56,251 bases of DNA from an uncultured Lachnospiraceae bacterium. GTDB lineage: Bacteria; Bacillota; Clostridia; Lachnospirales; Lachnospiraceae. The notes under the pieces were generated by a model. That model made no database searches. It worked only from the letters and a program-made list of their open reading frames with translations, and was not told the DNA's origin. Positions 31,456 through 40,239 of the stretch are shown here, piece by piece (within the stretch, counting starts at the first letter, position 1; each line of letters opens with the position of its first letter). The stretch is taken from contig CAJUES010000022.1 of assembly GCA_910585765.1 (NCBI GenBank), forward strand, positions 1-56,251. Direction: 5' to 3'. Made by a program: the position numbers and the translations under genes.

Positions 31456-33474
31456 TCAGATCCGCGTCCAGACCTGCATTTCCCCCTCGCCCCTGTTCGC
31501 CCACGCATAGTAGGGGATCCAGGTCAGGGAGACGGGCTCGTACGCTGTCTTTGTGTGTGCAAAGTACAGCTTTTGGCACTGCACCTTTTGCTGCCGCCAG
31601 CCCTGCGCCCTGATGGTGATCACAGACTCCCCGGCGATCTGCTGCTCCTGCGTCTCGAACCGGGCATTCCCATCCATTTTCAGCAGATGCAGATCCTTCC
31701 CGTTGTCCGCCTCCTCCAGGCAGTACACGATCGGTCCCCGCTGTACAGCCGCCTTTCCGATCGTCTCGCGCACTCTCGAGTCCGCCTCGATCACCTGTAC
31801 TTCCATAGGGAATTCGATCTGTATGGTATCTGACGCCCACGTTCTGGTGATATACAGATAGCCATTCTTTTCCTCCCTGCTGGCGCTGTCTGCATCGTCA
31901 ATGCCTGTGATCCTGTACTCCGCGCACCAGTCCGGTATGCGCAGCGCGATCGTGAAGGTCTCCGGCGCCCCGCATTCCACCCTGATGCTGACGTTGCCGT
32001 TCCAGGGGAAACCGGACTGGATCTCAATCTTTGCCATGCCGGACTGCAGCTGTCTTTCCATGCGGACGCCCATATACAGGTGGACAAATACGGTGTCGTC
32101 CGTCTCTGTAAACACATACGATCCGATGGAACTGATCAGCCTGGCAAGATTGGGCGGACAGCAGGCGCAGCCAAACCACTTCTGCCGAACCGGTTTCACG
32201 TGTTCTTTCCGGCTGTCCTTATGGCATGCCTCCGGAACCACTTCCAGCGGATTCACGTAGAAAAAGCTGGTTCCCTCCAGTCCCATGCCGCCCAGGACTA
32301 TATTGTAGAGCTCGCGCTCCATGACATCCGCATACTTCGAGTCCGGACGCATCCGCAGCATTCTCTGCGCGAAGAAGATCATTCCGATAGATGCGCAGGT
32401 CTCCGCATACGCCGTGTCATTGGGCAGATCGTAGGCAAAGGAAAACGCCTCGCCGATGTGTGTGCCGCCGATCCCGCCGGTGATGTACATCTTCGTCTGC
32501 GTGATATCGTCCCAGAGCTGCTCGCAAGCCGTCCACAGCGCCTCGTCCGATGTGAGTCTTGCAAAGTCCGCCATTCCCGAATAGAGATAGACTGCCCTCA
32601 CCGCATGTCCCGTCGCCTCGGACTGCTCCCGCACCGGGAGGTGTGCCTGATGGTACTGATAGCGAAGTTCTCCCTGCTGGTCCGCGCTCACCGGGTGCTC
32701 CGTGTCAAAGTAATACGGTCTCCTGCCCCTCTCATTGACAAAGTACAATCCCAGATCCCGGTATTTCTCCTCCCCCGTCACCTCATACAGCTTTGCCAGC
32801 GCCATCTCCGCGATCTCATGCCCCGGATATCCGCGCAGTCTGCCCTCCTCAGAACCGATGTGCGCCGCAACACAGTCCGCATACCGGCACGCCGCCTCCA
32901 ATAGCCTGTTCTTTCCCGTGGCGCGGTAGTACGCCACTGCCCCCTCGATCAGATGCCCCAGGCAGTACAGCTCATGGTGGTCGCGCAGGTTGGTGAAGCG
33001 CTTGCTGATATCGTTGATGATGTAAAATGTGTCCAGATAACCGTCCGGCTGCTGGGCGCGGCACACGATCCCGATCGCCTCGTCAGCGGTTGCCTCCAGT
33101 TCCGGATCCGGGTACTGTTCAAGGATATACGCCACCGCCTCGATCCATTTCGCAAAGTCACTGTCCTGAAATACAAAGCCGTAAAACTTCTGTTCCGGCT
33201 TCCCGGGATCCTCCGGCCAGACGCAGAAACCGTTGGTCGTGTAGACCGGCTGTACATAATCCGCCTCCTGCTCGCGCTTCTGGTTGATCGCGCCAGCCAC
33301 CTTGAAATTGTGCATACAGTAGCTGGGCTGTGCATCTGCAACCCTGTCGTTGAGCGCCTCCCACTGGTACGGGATCACGGTGTCGCGCACCAGCCCGATC
33401 TCCTTCTTCCAGAAAGCATCCGTGACCTGAACCCTGTCCAGGCCGACTCCGTTTGAAAAATTTTTACCCTCCAT
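31456..33474 (-). CDS. GH127 beta-L-arabinofuranosidase
   Basis: 672 residues, normal for GH127. The zinc and active-site residues of the family are visible: general acid E342 in THIGEAFSFAYD, E358 and C360 in AYAETCASIG, and C438-C439 in WFGCACCPPNLARL. Spacing agrees with the characterised bifidobacterial enzyme HypBA1. The protein would release beta-linked L-arabinofuranose, as in extensin-type plant glycoproteins. There is no signal peptide, so it acts on imported oligosaccharides. The frame is open to 33627, but the ATG at 33474 has AAGGGG eight bases upstream and matches the family N-terminus (VQVTDAFWKKEIGLVRDTVI). Confidence 0.9.
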   Translation of the reverse strand: MEGKNFSNGVGLDRVQVTDAFWKKEIGLVRDTVIPYQWEALNDRVADAQPSYCMHNFKVAGAINQKREQEADYVQPVYTTNGFCVWPEDPGKPEQKFYGFVFQDSDFAKWIEAVAYILEQYPDPELEATADEAIGIVCRAQQPDGYLDTFYIINDISKRFTNLRDHHELYCLGHLIEGAVAYYRATGKNRLLEAACRYADCVAAHIGSEEGRLRGYPGHEIAEMALAKLYEVTGEEKYRDLGLYFVNERGRRPYYFDTEHPVSADQQGELRYQYHQAHLPVREQSEATGHAVRAVYLYSGMADFARLTSDEALWTACEQLWDDITQTKMYITGGIGGTHIGEAFSFAYDLPNDTAYAETCASIGMIFFAQRMLRMRPDSKYADVMERELYNIVLGGMGLEGTSFFYVNPLEVVPEACHKDSRKEHVKPVRQKWFGCACCPPNLARLISSIGSYVFTETDDTVFVHLYMGVRMERQLQSGMAKIEIQSGFPWNGNVSIRVECGAPETFTIALRIPDWCAEYRITGIDDADSASREEKNGYLYITRTWASDTIQIEFPMEVQVIEADSRVRETIGKAAVQRGPIVYCLEEADNGKDLHLLKMDGNARFETQEQQIAGESVITIRAQGWRQQKVQCQKLYFAHTKTAYEPVSLTWIPYYAWANRGEGEMQVWTRI

Positions 33475-33586
33475 CACGCAAACCCCTTCCTTTCGCAGTT
33501 GTTCTTTTCTAAAATGATACCTGCTGCGCGCCATTTTGGGAATTGATAAAAAGGGCAAGTCCATGTACGATATGGTAAGATCCTGA

Positions 33587-33730
33587 TCAGGAAAGAACAA
33601 AGGCATCACTGCATTCCCCCATATCAACCACCTTCGCCGCCGGATGATCTGCCAGTATCTTTCCGACGCCTCTGTGCGTGACCAGGATCACGGATTCATC
33701 AAATTTTTCATCTGCAGCCAGGCAAATCAC
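33587..33730 (-). other. Short open frame or gene remnant, unassigned
   Basis: A 47-codon frame from a GTG overlapping the kinase stop reads LAADEKFDESVILVTHRGVG and KILADHPAAKVVDMGECSDA before a stop. The composition looks coding and ILVTHRGVGKILADHP resembles a real protein C-terminus, but there is no ribosome binding site. I cannot assign a family. It may be the tail of a deleted gene. Confidence 0.25.
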
Positions 33731-35040
33731 ACACTGCGCAGCTGATCACAGCCTGCCTCCGGCACATAGCAGAACAGGCAGAACAAGCCCTCCTCCTGCC
33801 GGATCTCCATATCGCCGCCGTACTTTCTTGCGATCTCCTGTATGCTGCGCAGGCCGTATCCGTGGTTGACGCTATCCTGCTTCGTCGTCTCCGGCAGACC
33901 GCCCGCCAGCTGTCCCGCAAAGGGATTGCGGACCTCGACGGACAGGATCCCCTTCGCCGCACGCGCGCACAGATCGATCCGCTTACCGTCCGAATCGAGC
34001 GCCGCGCACGCCTCGATCGCATTGTCGAGCGCATTGGCAAACAGCGCGCAGAGATCCGGTTTTTCGAAAGGCAGTTCCTTGGGAATGTCCACCTTCGCAT
34101 AAAAAGCGATCCCCCGCTGGCGCATCACGCTCTCCTTCGCCGTCAGCACGGCGTTCACCGTGGCATCACCCGAGTAGGACAGCACCTTCTCGAGCGCAGG
34201 GTTCTCGATCATTTTCCGGATATAGCTGTCCTTTTCCTCCGCCGGGAGGGACAGCAGCACCTGCAGATGATTCGCCAGGTCATGCCTGATCCTGCGGATC
34301 TCAAACTGCTGCTGTTCCATTGCCTCGTAATATTTTCTGTTGTGCTGCGCCAGCGCATTTTCCCGCTCCAGCAGCTGCTGCCTGTTGAGCGTGAGCATCA
34401 CCCACAGATTCCCCACAAAAGAAACTACTACCACCAGGAGCAGCACCGTACTCATCGGTATATAGTCTATATTTATGCGCAGAATATTCATGCGCCGATC
34501 CTGATAGAGCAGGATCAGCGCACACATGATCCCCATCGGCGGAACGCACAGCATCAGCAGCAGTCTCCACAGCGGCGGTGATAGCTCGAAATCCCGCCCC
34601 GGACGGTAATGGCGGACTCCCATGTACAGCAGGATCACCGCCAGCGCGCGATACCCAAAGTAATACACCCCGTACTCTTCCGTCACATTGTGCAGAAAAT
34701 ACCAGACACAGTTGTCAAACAATGCGTTCAGCGCGAACATCACGCTGGCGAGCATCACGCCGACTGTCAGCCGTTTCAGCCGCGAACCGCGGCACGCATT
34801 CCAGACACCGATCAGGAAAAACAGCAGCGTCGGCGGAAAATTGTCCGGGTCTCCCATAAAGATGACCATGTAGACCAGCAGCCAGCAGCTGACCAGCAAA
34901 AGCAGGCGCCGCCACCAGCCCTTTCGGATCTCGATCAGGCACGACACCATCGCGTAGAAGATCACTCCCACGCCCAACTCCGCCAATAAGATAAAAACAC
35001 GAAACATATCGATCTGTCCCCTTTTGTCACACTTTTCCAT
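33727..35040 (-). CDS. AgrC-like sensor histidine kinase (GHKL ATPase)
   Basis: 437 residues. About six membrane helices fill residues 12-215, with no large extracellular sensor domain. A short coiled coil leads to the phosphoacceptor box IRRIRHDLANHLQVLL (H253). The GHKL ATPase domain has its N-box at NALDNAIEACAALD and a glycine box at GYGLRSIQEIARKYGG. This is the AgrC/HPK10 type, which usually senses peptides. It follows the LytTR regulator gene and together they face an ABC transporter operon, suggesting control of peptide resistance or export. A second start at codon 12 (MFRVFILLA) is possible. Confidence 0.9.
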   Translation of the reverse strand: MEKCDKRGQIDMFRVFILLAELGVGVIFYAMVSCLIEIRKGWWRRLLLLVSCWLLVYMVIFMGDPDNFPPTLLFFLIGVWNACRGSRLKRLTVGVMLASVMFALNALFDNCVWYFLHNVTEEYGVYYFGYRALAVILLYMGVRHYRPGRDFELSPPLWRLLLMLCVPPMGIMCALILLYQDRRMNILRINIDYIPMSTVLLLVVVVSFVGNLWVMLTLNRQQLLERENALAQHNRKYYEAMEQQQFEIRRIRHDLANHLQVLLSLPAEEKDSYIRKMIENPALEKVLSYSGDATVNAVLTAKESVMRQRGIAFYAKVDIPKELPFEKPDLCALFANALDNAIEACAALDSDGKRIDLCARAAKGILSVEVRNPFAGQLAGGLPETTKQDSVNHGYGLRSIQEIARKYGGDMEIRQEEGLFCLFCYVPEAGCDQLRSV

Positions 35041-35054
35041 GCAGCATATTCCCG

Positions 35055-35759
35055 CTACATCAGCATCGCCCTCGCAAGGCTCTTCACCGCCTCCTCCTTC
35101 AGTGCCCTGCTGACGGGCAGCCTCCTCCCCGCGACTGCCACGTGGTCTGTCCCGATCTGTGACACCTGCTGCGGGTTCACGAGATAGCGCTGGTGGATCC
35201 GGACGAACCGCCCCGCAAGCGCCTGCTCAACCTCGTCGAGCTTCGCATAATAAGAATACTCCTTCCCGCCGCACACACAGACCACTTTTCGCTTGTCACT
35301 ATAAAAAAAGTCGATCGAACTGAGCGGAAAGCGAAACGTCCCCTCCGCATTTTTCATCAGATACATCTCGTTTCTCCTTTGATCCAGCTGTGTGCGCACA
35401 CGCCTGACCACCTCCAGAAGGCGCTCCGCGTTCGCCGGCTTCATGATATAATCCAGGGCATTGACCTTGTAGCCGTCAAACACATAGTCGGCATACCCGG
35501 TCACAAAGACGATGATGATCTCCGCGTCAAATCTTCGGATCGCCTCCGCCGCCGCCATACCGTTGAGCCCTGCCATCTCCACATCGAGAAACAAAAGATC
35601 GATCTCCCCGGGGTGGTTCTCCAGCCAGCGCACCGCCCCCGCCCCGGTCGAAAACTCGTACACGATCTTTTCTGCCTCCTCCATCAATATCTTTTCAAGC
35701 TGCAGACGCAGTGCATCCCTAGCGTCCACAGAATCGTCACAGATCGCTATCCGCAGCAT
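35055..35759 (-). CDS. LytTR-family response regulator (AgrA-like)
   Basis: About 234 residues. The receiver domain begins MLRIAICDDS, with the phosphorylated aspartate in LLFLDVEMAGLNGM (near D59) and the conserved lysine in NALDYIMKPANAE. The C-terminal LytTR DNA-binding domain (FYSDKRKVVCVCGGKEYSYY, RIHQRYLVNPQQVSQI, AVAGRRLPVSRAL) recognises pairs of short direct repeats. An upstream GTG at 35771 is possible; the ATG at 35759 fits the family start better. Its likely targets are the AACGTT boxes in the adjoining divergent intergenic region. Confidence 0.9.
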   Translation of the reverse strand: MLRIAICDDSVDARDALRLQLEKILMEEAEKIVYEFSTGAGAVRWLENHPGEIDLLFLDVEMAGLNGMAAAEAIRRFDAEIIIVFVTGYADYVFDGYKVNALDYIMKPANAERLLEVVRRVRTQLDQRRNEMYLMKNAEGTFRFPLSSIDFFYSDKRKVVCVCGGKEYSYYAKLDEVEQALAGRFVRIHQRYLVNPQQVSQIGTDHVAVAGRRLPVSRALKEEAVKSLARAMLM

Positions 35760-35840
35760 ACTCTCCACCACTCCCCATCACAAATTTTTATCCGCACTTC
35801 CAATATCTTTATTGTACCACGTTTTTGAGTCCTGCGTCAG

Positions 35841-35912
35841 AAACGTTTTGCAATTTTTTACATGAGCCCTGCAAAACGTTACAAAATTTTCACGCAGCTG
35901 CAAAACGTTACA
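35841..35912. promoter_or_regulatory. Repeated TGCAAAACGTTACA boxes, candidate LytTR operator
   Basis: CTGCAAAACGTTACA occurs twice in direct orientation (35869-35883 and 35898-35912, 29 bp apart). An inverted copy, AAACGTTTTGCA, lies at 35841-35852. AACGTT fits the core of LytTR-type half-sites. They lie in the 328-bp gap between the regulator and the ABC ATPase gene; a TATGCT box near 35960 could be the -10 of the transporter promoter. The rest of the gap is unremarkable. Confidence 0.65.
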
Positions 35913-36087
35913 TCGGGCGCGCCAAAAATTACACGGCAGATTCCGCGATCCCCCGGCTGTGCTATGCTTATTTCAGAAAACAAAAACAGGACACCCGCGA
36001 TGCCTGTCTGACCGGATTAACGAATTAAATCAAAAAACGAAAACAGGTATCAAACAAGGTGTGCATGATCAGAATGGAGGTTTACTT

Positions 36088-36840
36088 ATGTTATATGTCA
36101 AGAATCTGCGCAAATCTTATCAGTCAGGAAACAAGTCCTACTCCGTGTTGAAGGGCATCGACCTGTCCGTTGCCAGCCAGGAGTTTGTCGCTGTGATGGG
36201 TCCTTCCGGTTCCGGCAAGAGCACGCTGCTCAACTGCATATCGTGCTATATCCCGTTTGAGGAGGGCGAAATCTCGCTGGGCGGACAGAACCTGAAAGGG
36301 CTTGGCGAGGACGCCCTCGCCAGGATCCGCAATGAAAAGCTGGGCTTTGTCTTTCAGGACTTCATGCTGCTCGACGGGCTGACCGTGCGGGAAAATGTAC
36401 TTGTCCCGCGCATCATCAAGGACAGGGTGGAGCCGGAAGCCGAACAGCTTGCGGACGCTCTCCTATCCCTGTTTGGCATCGCCCACATCACTGACAAATA
36501 CCCTGCCGAGATCTCCGGCGGCGAACGCCAGCGTACAGCGGTGGCAAGGAGCCTCATCAACAAGCCGCTCATCATTCTGGCTGACGAGCCGACCGGCAAC
36601 CTCGACAGCAAGTCGAGCCGCACTGTCATCGAGGCGTTTGAGAATGCCAGACAGCAGCTCGGCGCCACGATCTTCATGGTGACGCACGACAGCTACGCCG
36701 CATCGTTCTGTGACCGCGTGATCCTGTTGAAGGACGGCGTAGTCTACAACACCCTGCAGAAGCAGGAGGACAGAAAAGAGAGCCAGGGCGCTTTCCAGGA
36801 CCGGCTGCTTGTGGAGATCAAGGAGATGAGCAGTGTGTAA
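36088..36840 (+). CDS. ABC transporter ATP-binding protein (BceA/LolD-MacB type)
   Basis: 250 residues. It has Walker A GPSGSGKST, the Q-loop VFQDFMLLDGLTV, signature ISGGERQRTAVARSL, Walker B LIILADEPTGNLDS and H-loop MVTHD. This subclass pairs with FtsX-like permeases. The frame is open upstream, but the ATG at 36088 has GGAGG seven bases before it and fits the family start (MLYVKNLRKSYQSG). It is followed 85 bp later by its permease and is divergent from the AgrC/LytTR pair. It probably powers removal or sensing of antimicrobial peptides. Confidence 0.93.
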   Translation: MLYVKNLRKSYQSGNKSYSVLKGIDLSVASQEFVAVMGPSGSGKSTLLNCISCYIPFEEGEISLGGQNLKGLGEDALARIRNEKLGFVFQDFMLLDGLTVRENVLVPRIIKDRVEPEAEQLADALLSLFGIAHITDKYPAEISGGERQRTAVARSLINKPLIILADEPTGNLDSKSSRTVIEAFENARQQLGATIFMVTHDSYAASFCDRVILLKDGVVYNTLQKQEDRKESQGAFQDRLLVEIKEMSSV

Positions 36841-36925
36841 ACTGCGAGTGATCGGCGCTCTTCTGTCTCCCAAAAACGGTACCACGAACATAAAAAATAT
36901 AAAATAAATAAAAGAGGATGCTATT

Positions 36926-39025
36926 ATGATGACAATGAATCAATTAGAAAATAAACTGCGCAGAGCAGACCGCAAGCAGGCTGTCCTCTATCTGTTCTGC
37001 AACTTTGTGTCTCTTCTGCTGATCACCGCCTACTCTGCCATGATGTTCTCCCCGACAGTGCTGCTGGTGCTGCCCGAAGGCGGGGACAGCCGCAAGCAGA
37101 TGGTCGCGATCTTCGTGCTGGCGCTCTTTGGCTGTGTCGTCTTTACAGTCTACGCGTCCAATCTGTTCTTCCGCAAGAAATCCAGACAACTCGGTGCGCT
37201 CATGGCGCTCGGCGCCTCCAGAAAGCGGCTTGCACCCGGATTATTCCGGGAAGTCGTCCTGCTCAGCGGCGCCTCCTCGCTGCTTGGCATCATAGCCGGT
37301 CTTCCCTTCGTGTATCTATTGTGGGGCGGTTTTCGCCTGTTCATCGTGGACAGCAAGGAAATGCAGCTGCGGCTGGATCTTAAATGCCTGTATCTGTCGG
37401 CGGTCTTCTTCGTGATCGTGGTCGCCTTCTCCTGCGTGACAGCCTGCCGCTATCTGAAAAGGACAAACATCATCGACGTGATCCACGAGGAACACAAAAA
37501 CGAGCCCGTGAAAAATCTGGGCAGATGGTGCGGTCCTGTCGGTCTGATCCTGATCCTCGTCGGCGCTGTCTGCGGCTTTCAGGCACCCAGCGTATACATG
37601 AAGCTGTTCAGCCGATATCCGACTGCCCTGATCAATCTCCTCTATGTGCCTGTCTTTGTGGGACTCTACATGGTGATGCTGCACACCGTTGTCCACGGCT
37701 GGCGCTCACACAGGAAGGATCCATACCGCAATATCATCGCGAGGAGTATGATGAAATTCCAGGGAAAACAGACCGTCAACAACCTGCTCGTCAGCACTGT
37801 GCTGATCGCCGGCAGTGCCTTTGCGATCTTTTACCTCCCGATGATGGGCATGGGGCATATCCTGGACGTCAATTCGCGCCCCTTTGACTACTATTACCAC
37901 TACCGCATGGATCAGACGATACCGGAACAGGAAGAGATCGCGGCGCTTGCAGCAGATTACGGGCTTTCCATCAGGGATTTCAGGAGCTGTCCCTATCTCA
38001 TACTCGGCAGGGACGGCATCATGGAGATCGAGGAAGGCAGATCCTTCCACGACGAGTACGTCTATCTGGCAGGAAGCGTCAATGTTCTCCCGGAATCCGG
38101 ATATTCTGCCCTCACCGGCGTACCGATCACGGTCAGCCCCGGGGAATATCACATTGTCTCGACCACGGAGGAAACGGACACTTACTTCTATTCAACCGAT
38201 ATCACGTTCATGATCAATATGGTGACGCGGGACGCGATCCCAGTCCGGTTTGCAGGTTATACACACTTTGACCTTCTCGCCGGCTCCCCCGGATTTTACG
38301 TCCTCGACGACGCGGACTACGAGACGATCGCCAGCGGCATCACACCTGATTGGCAGGGAACGATGAACCTTTTTAACACCGACGGCACGGACAGCTACGA
38401 CTTTGCACAGGACTTTTTTCACATGCTGGTCTCGTCGTTCGGACCGGAGTGCGAATACGGTTATTACTACGACAGGGTACGCAAGATCGCCCTGGACGAG
38501 GCGGGCGAAGTCTACTGGGGCGATACCGATCAGATGACCCGTCTGGACTACGACAACTGCGATGCGAGCGACTTCCGCCTCTACTGGACTTATATGCCCA
38601 AGAGCCGGATCATGGACCAGAATGACTTCCTGCAGACCTTCGCCGTGTATCTGATGATGTTTTTGTTCATCTCCATCATCTGTATGCTTGCCGCGCTGAT
38701 CATCAGCTACACGCGGTGCATGACCATCGCCCTGAACAACCGCTATGTCTTTGACGACCTGCGGCGCCTGGGCGCCTCCCCCGCATTCCTCAGGCGCGAA
38801 GTGCGCAGTCAGGCGGGCAATGTGTTCAAGATCCCCTCGCTGGTCGGCATGGGTGCCATGTATTTTCTGTACATCCTGATCATGTTCGGCAACGACAGCT
38901 GGCTCTCCTCCGGTGAGCTCGCTGGGCTGGGCGCCTGTCTGGCGATCCTGTTGCTGATGGGTGCGGTCTGCCACACAGTCTACCGCTATACGGTGCGGAA
39001 AATGTGCGCGGAGCTGGAGATCTGA
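36926..39025 (+). CDS. FtsX-like ABC permease (BceB-type)
   Basis: 699 residues with about ten membrane helices. A first helix and FtsX-like block (residues 18-165) includes ASNLFFRKKSRQLGALMALG, the typical coupling segment. A four-helix middle section is followed by a long extracellular domain (about 320-560) and a C-terminal FtsX block (RYVFDDLRRLGASPAFLRRE). The layout matches BceB-like permeases of peptide-antibiotic detoxification modules, though these are normally partnered with BceRS rather than AgrCA-type systems. AGAGG precedes the ATG, and a strong terminator follows the stop. Confidence 0.88.
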   Translation: MMTMNQLENKLRRADRKQAVLYLFCNFVSLLLITAYSAMMFSPTVLLVLPEGGDSRKQMVAIFVLALFGCVVFTVYASNLFFRKKSRQLGALMALGASRKRLAPGLFREVVLLSGASSLLGIIAGLPFVYLLWGGFRLFIVDSKEMQLRLDLKCLYLSAVFFVIVVAFSCVTACRYLKRTNIIDVIHEEHKNEPVKNLGRWCGPVGLILILVGAVCGFQAPSVYMKLFSRYPTALINLLYVPVFVGLYMVMLHTVVHGWRSHRKDPYRNIIARSMMKFQGKQTVNNLLVSTVLIAGSAFAIFYLPMMGMGHILDVNSRPFDYYYHYRMDQTIPEQEEIAALAADYGLSIRDFRSCPYLILGRDGIMEIEEGRSFHDEYVYLAGSVNVLPESGYSALTGVPITVSPGEYHIVSTTEETDTYFYSTDITFMINMVTRDAIPVRFAGYTHFDLLAGSPGFYVLDDADYETIASGITPDWQGTMNLFNTDGTDSYDFAQDFFHMLVSSFGPECEYGYYYDRVRKIALDEAGEVYWGDTDQMTRLDYDNCDASDFRLYWTYMPKSRIMDQNDFLQTFAVYLMMFLFISIICMLAALIISYTRCMTIALNNRYVFDDLRRLGASPAFLRREVRSQAGNVFKIPSLVGMGAMYFLYILIMFGNDSWLSSGELAGLGACLAILLLMGAVCHTVYRYTVRKMCAELEI

Positions 39026-39046
39026 TCTTCTATACCAAAATTTTTC

Positions 39047-39079
39047 GGACTGTCGGCTTTCTTCGACAGTCCTTTTCTT
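39047..39079 (+). terminator. Intrinsic terminator after the FtsX-type permease
   Basis: GGACTGTCG (39047-39055) pairs perfectly with CGACAGTCC (39064-39072) around an eight-base loop and is followed by TTTTCTT. It ends the ABC transporter operon. Confidence 0.92.
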
Positions 39080-39320
39080 GCGACGCAATGTATCAGGTGA
39101 TAGAATCGATATGTTAAAGAGAGGTATGCAGGGCAGTCATCAGCTGGCTGACACACAGCTAGCGGGATGCCATTGTATATTGTCTTGTATTTCCAATAAA
39201 GTATGCTTCCTTTCCCGATTGTGTCCTCAGTATACCATATCGCCTGTCTGTGCGCAACAGGAACGTCACAGGCTGTGATCCGCGGCGCCCCACGACGTGT
39301 GACTGTTCACGATATTTATG

Positions 39321-39349
39321 TTTACATTTCCAATATCATATGTTATACT
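39321..39349 (+). promoter_or_regulatory. Promoter of the methyltransferase gene
   Basis: TTTACA, 17 bases and TATACT lie 38 bp before the methyltransferase ATG and leave room for the AAGGAGG site. The rest of the gap 39080-39320 shows no gene. Confidence 0.7.
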
Positions 39350-39387
39350 ACAATTCCAAAAAATCAAACAAAGGAGGATTTTCAACA

Positions 39388-40143
39388 ATGAACGATTACA
39401 GTATCCAACATAAGAAAGCGTGGGAATACGATGCCTACGAGTTCTGGGTGAATCACGGGGGCACACCCGCTGAACGCGCCAAAATGGACTTGGAAGATCC
39501 CATAGGCATGTTGAGAAAGTATGCCGGCTATTTCGATACCTACAGTGGTCTGAAGATCGCAAATATATGTGGTTCCTGCGGGAAGAAAGCTGTTCCCCTT
39601 GCGATTCTGGGCGCGGAAGTCACTGTCTTTGACATTTCAGAAGACAATCGGAAATATGCACTTGAAGTCGCAGCTGCCGCGAATGTAGACCTGCATTTTG
39701 AAGTATGCGACATCCTCGAGATCGACATCGCAAAGTACGGAAACTCCTTTGACATAGTGTTCATGGAAGGCGGCGTACTGCACTATTTCCATGATATCGA
39801 TGCATTCATGAACATCATGCACTCATTGCTGAAAGAACAAGGTCAAATGATCTGCAGCGACTTCCACCCATTCACCAAAATCTCCGATATACTGAATCTG
39901 GAACAACCGACAATGAGTTACTTCTCAACAGAAATCTTTGAGGGCGAAATGGCACATGCCCGGTTTTATGAGCCATCGATCCGCGAACAGATCCCCAAGT
40001 GCAGTTATAGAAAGTATACCATCAGTGAGATCATCAACTCCGTGATCAACAGCGGCTTCACACTCATGAGATTCGACGAACACCCCTCATGGACAGACGA
40101 GAAGATCCCCGGAGAATTCACGGTTATAGCGCGCAAACAGTGA
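39388..40143 (+). CDS. Class I SAM-dependent methyltransferase
   Basis: 251 residues. The SAM-binding loop is in LKIANICGSCGKKAVPLAIL (atypical: CGSCGKK instead of the GxGxG form). The acidic residue after strand 2 is in VTVFDISEDNRKYAL, and the motif IV region is FDIVFMEGGVLHYFHDID. The N-terminus starts MNDYSIQHKKAWEYDAYEFW, seen in a group of small Firmicute methyltransferases. AAGGAGG precedes the ATG. It is a single-gene unit, convergent with the ABC exporter pair. The substrate cannot be told. Confidence 0.87.
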   Translation: MNDYSIQHKKAWEYDAYEFWVNHGGTPAERAKMDLEDPIGMLRKYAGYFDTYSGLKIANICGSCGKKAVPLAILGAEVTVFDISEDNRKYALEVAAAANVDLHFEVCDILEIDIAKYGNSFDIVFMEGGVLHYFHDIDAFMNIMHSLLKEQGQMICSDFHPFTKISDILNLEQPTMSYFSTEIFEGEMAHARFYEPSIREQIPKCSYRKYTISEIINSVINSGFTLMRFDEHPSWTDEKIPGEFTVIARKQ

Positions 40144-40152
40144 TCCTGCCGC

Positions 40153-40229
40153 CGCTTCACGGTATTCCGGTATACAAAATACTGTGAAGCGAGACCGGCA
40201 CGCACAGGGAACTGCCCGGCGCGTGCCGG
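40153..40229. repeat. Two strong hairpins between convergent genes
   Basis: CGCTTCAC (40153-40160) pairs with GTGAAGCG (40184-40191), extended by GTAT/ATAC. CCGGCACGC (40195-40203) pairs perfectly with GCGTGCCGG (40221-40229). Neither has a clean T run. They fill the gap between the methyltransferase and exporter genes and may slow or end transcription from both sides. Confidence 0.65.
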
Positions 40230-40239
40230 CAAAATGCAC

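Noticed and set aside
31244..31840. A 198-codon minus-strand frame covering the GH127 3' end and the repeats.
   Set aside because: It is out of frame with GH127, overlaps it for most of its length and ends in repeat DNA.
36088..39025. The ABC/FtsX pair as the direct missing partner of the HlyD-like adaptors (a MacAB system).
   Set aside because: The permease has the ten-helix BceB layout with a large extracellular domain rather than the four-helix MacB layout, and the genes are 7 kb apart on opposite strands with separate regulation. Left only as a co-expression test.
38192..39088. A 298-codon minus-strand frame opposite the FtsX-type permease.
   Set aside because: It runs across the permease and its terminator, has no start signal, and reads as His/Asp/Gln-rich shadow sequence.
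40153..40229. The two hairpins considered as a tRNA or other structured RNA gene.
   Set aside because: No cloverleaf, anticodon arm or CCA-like end can be drawn; there are only two independent stems.
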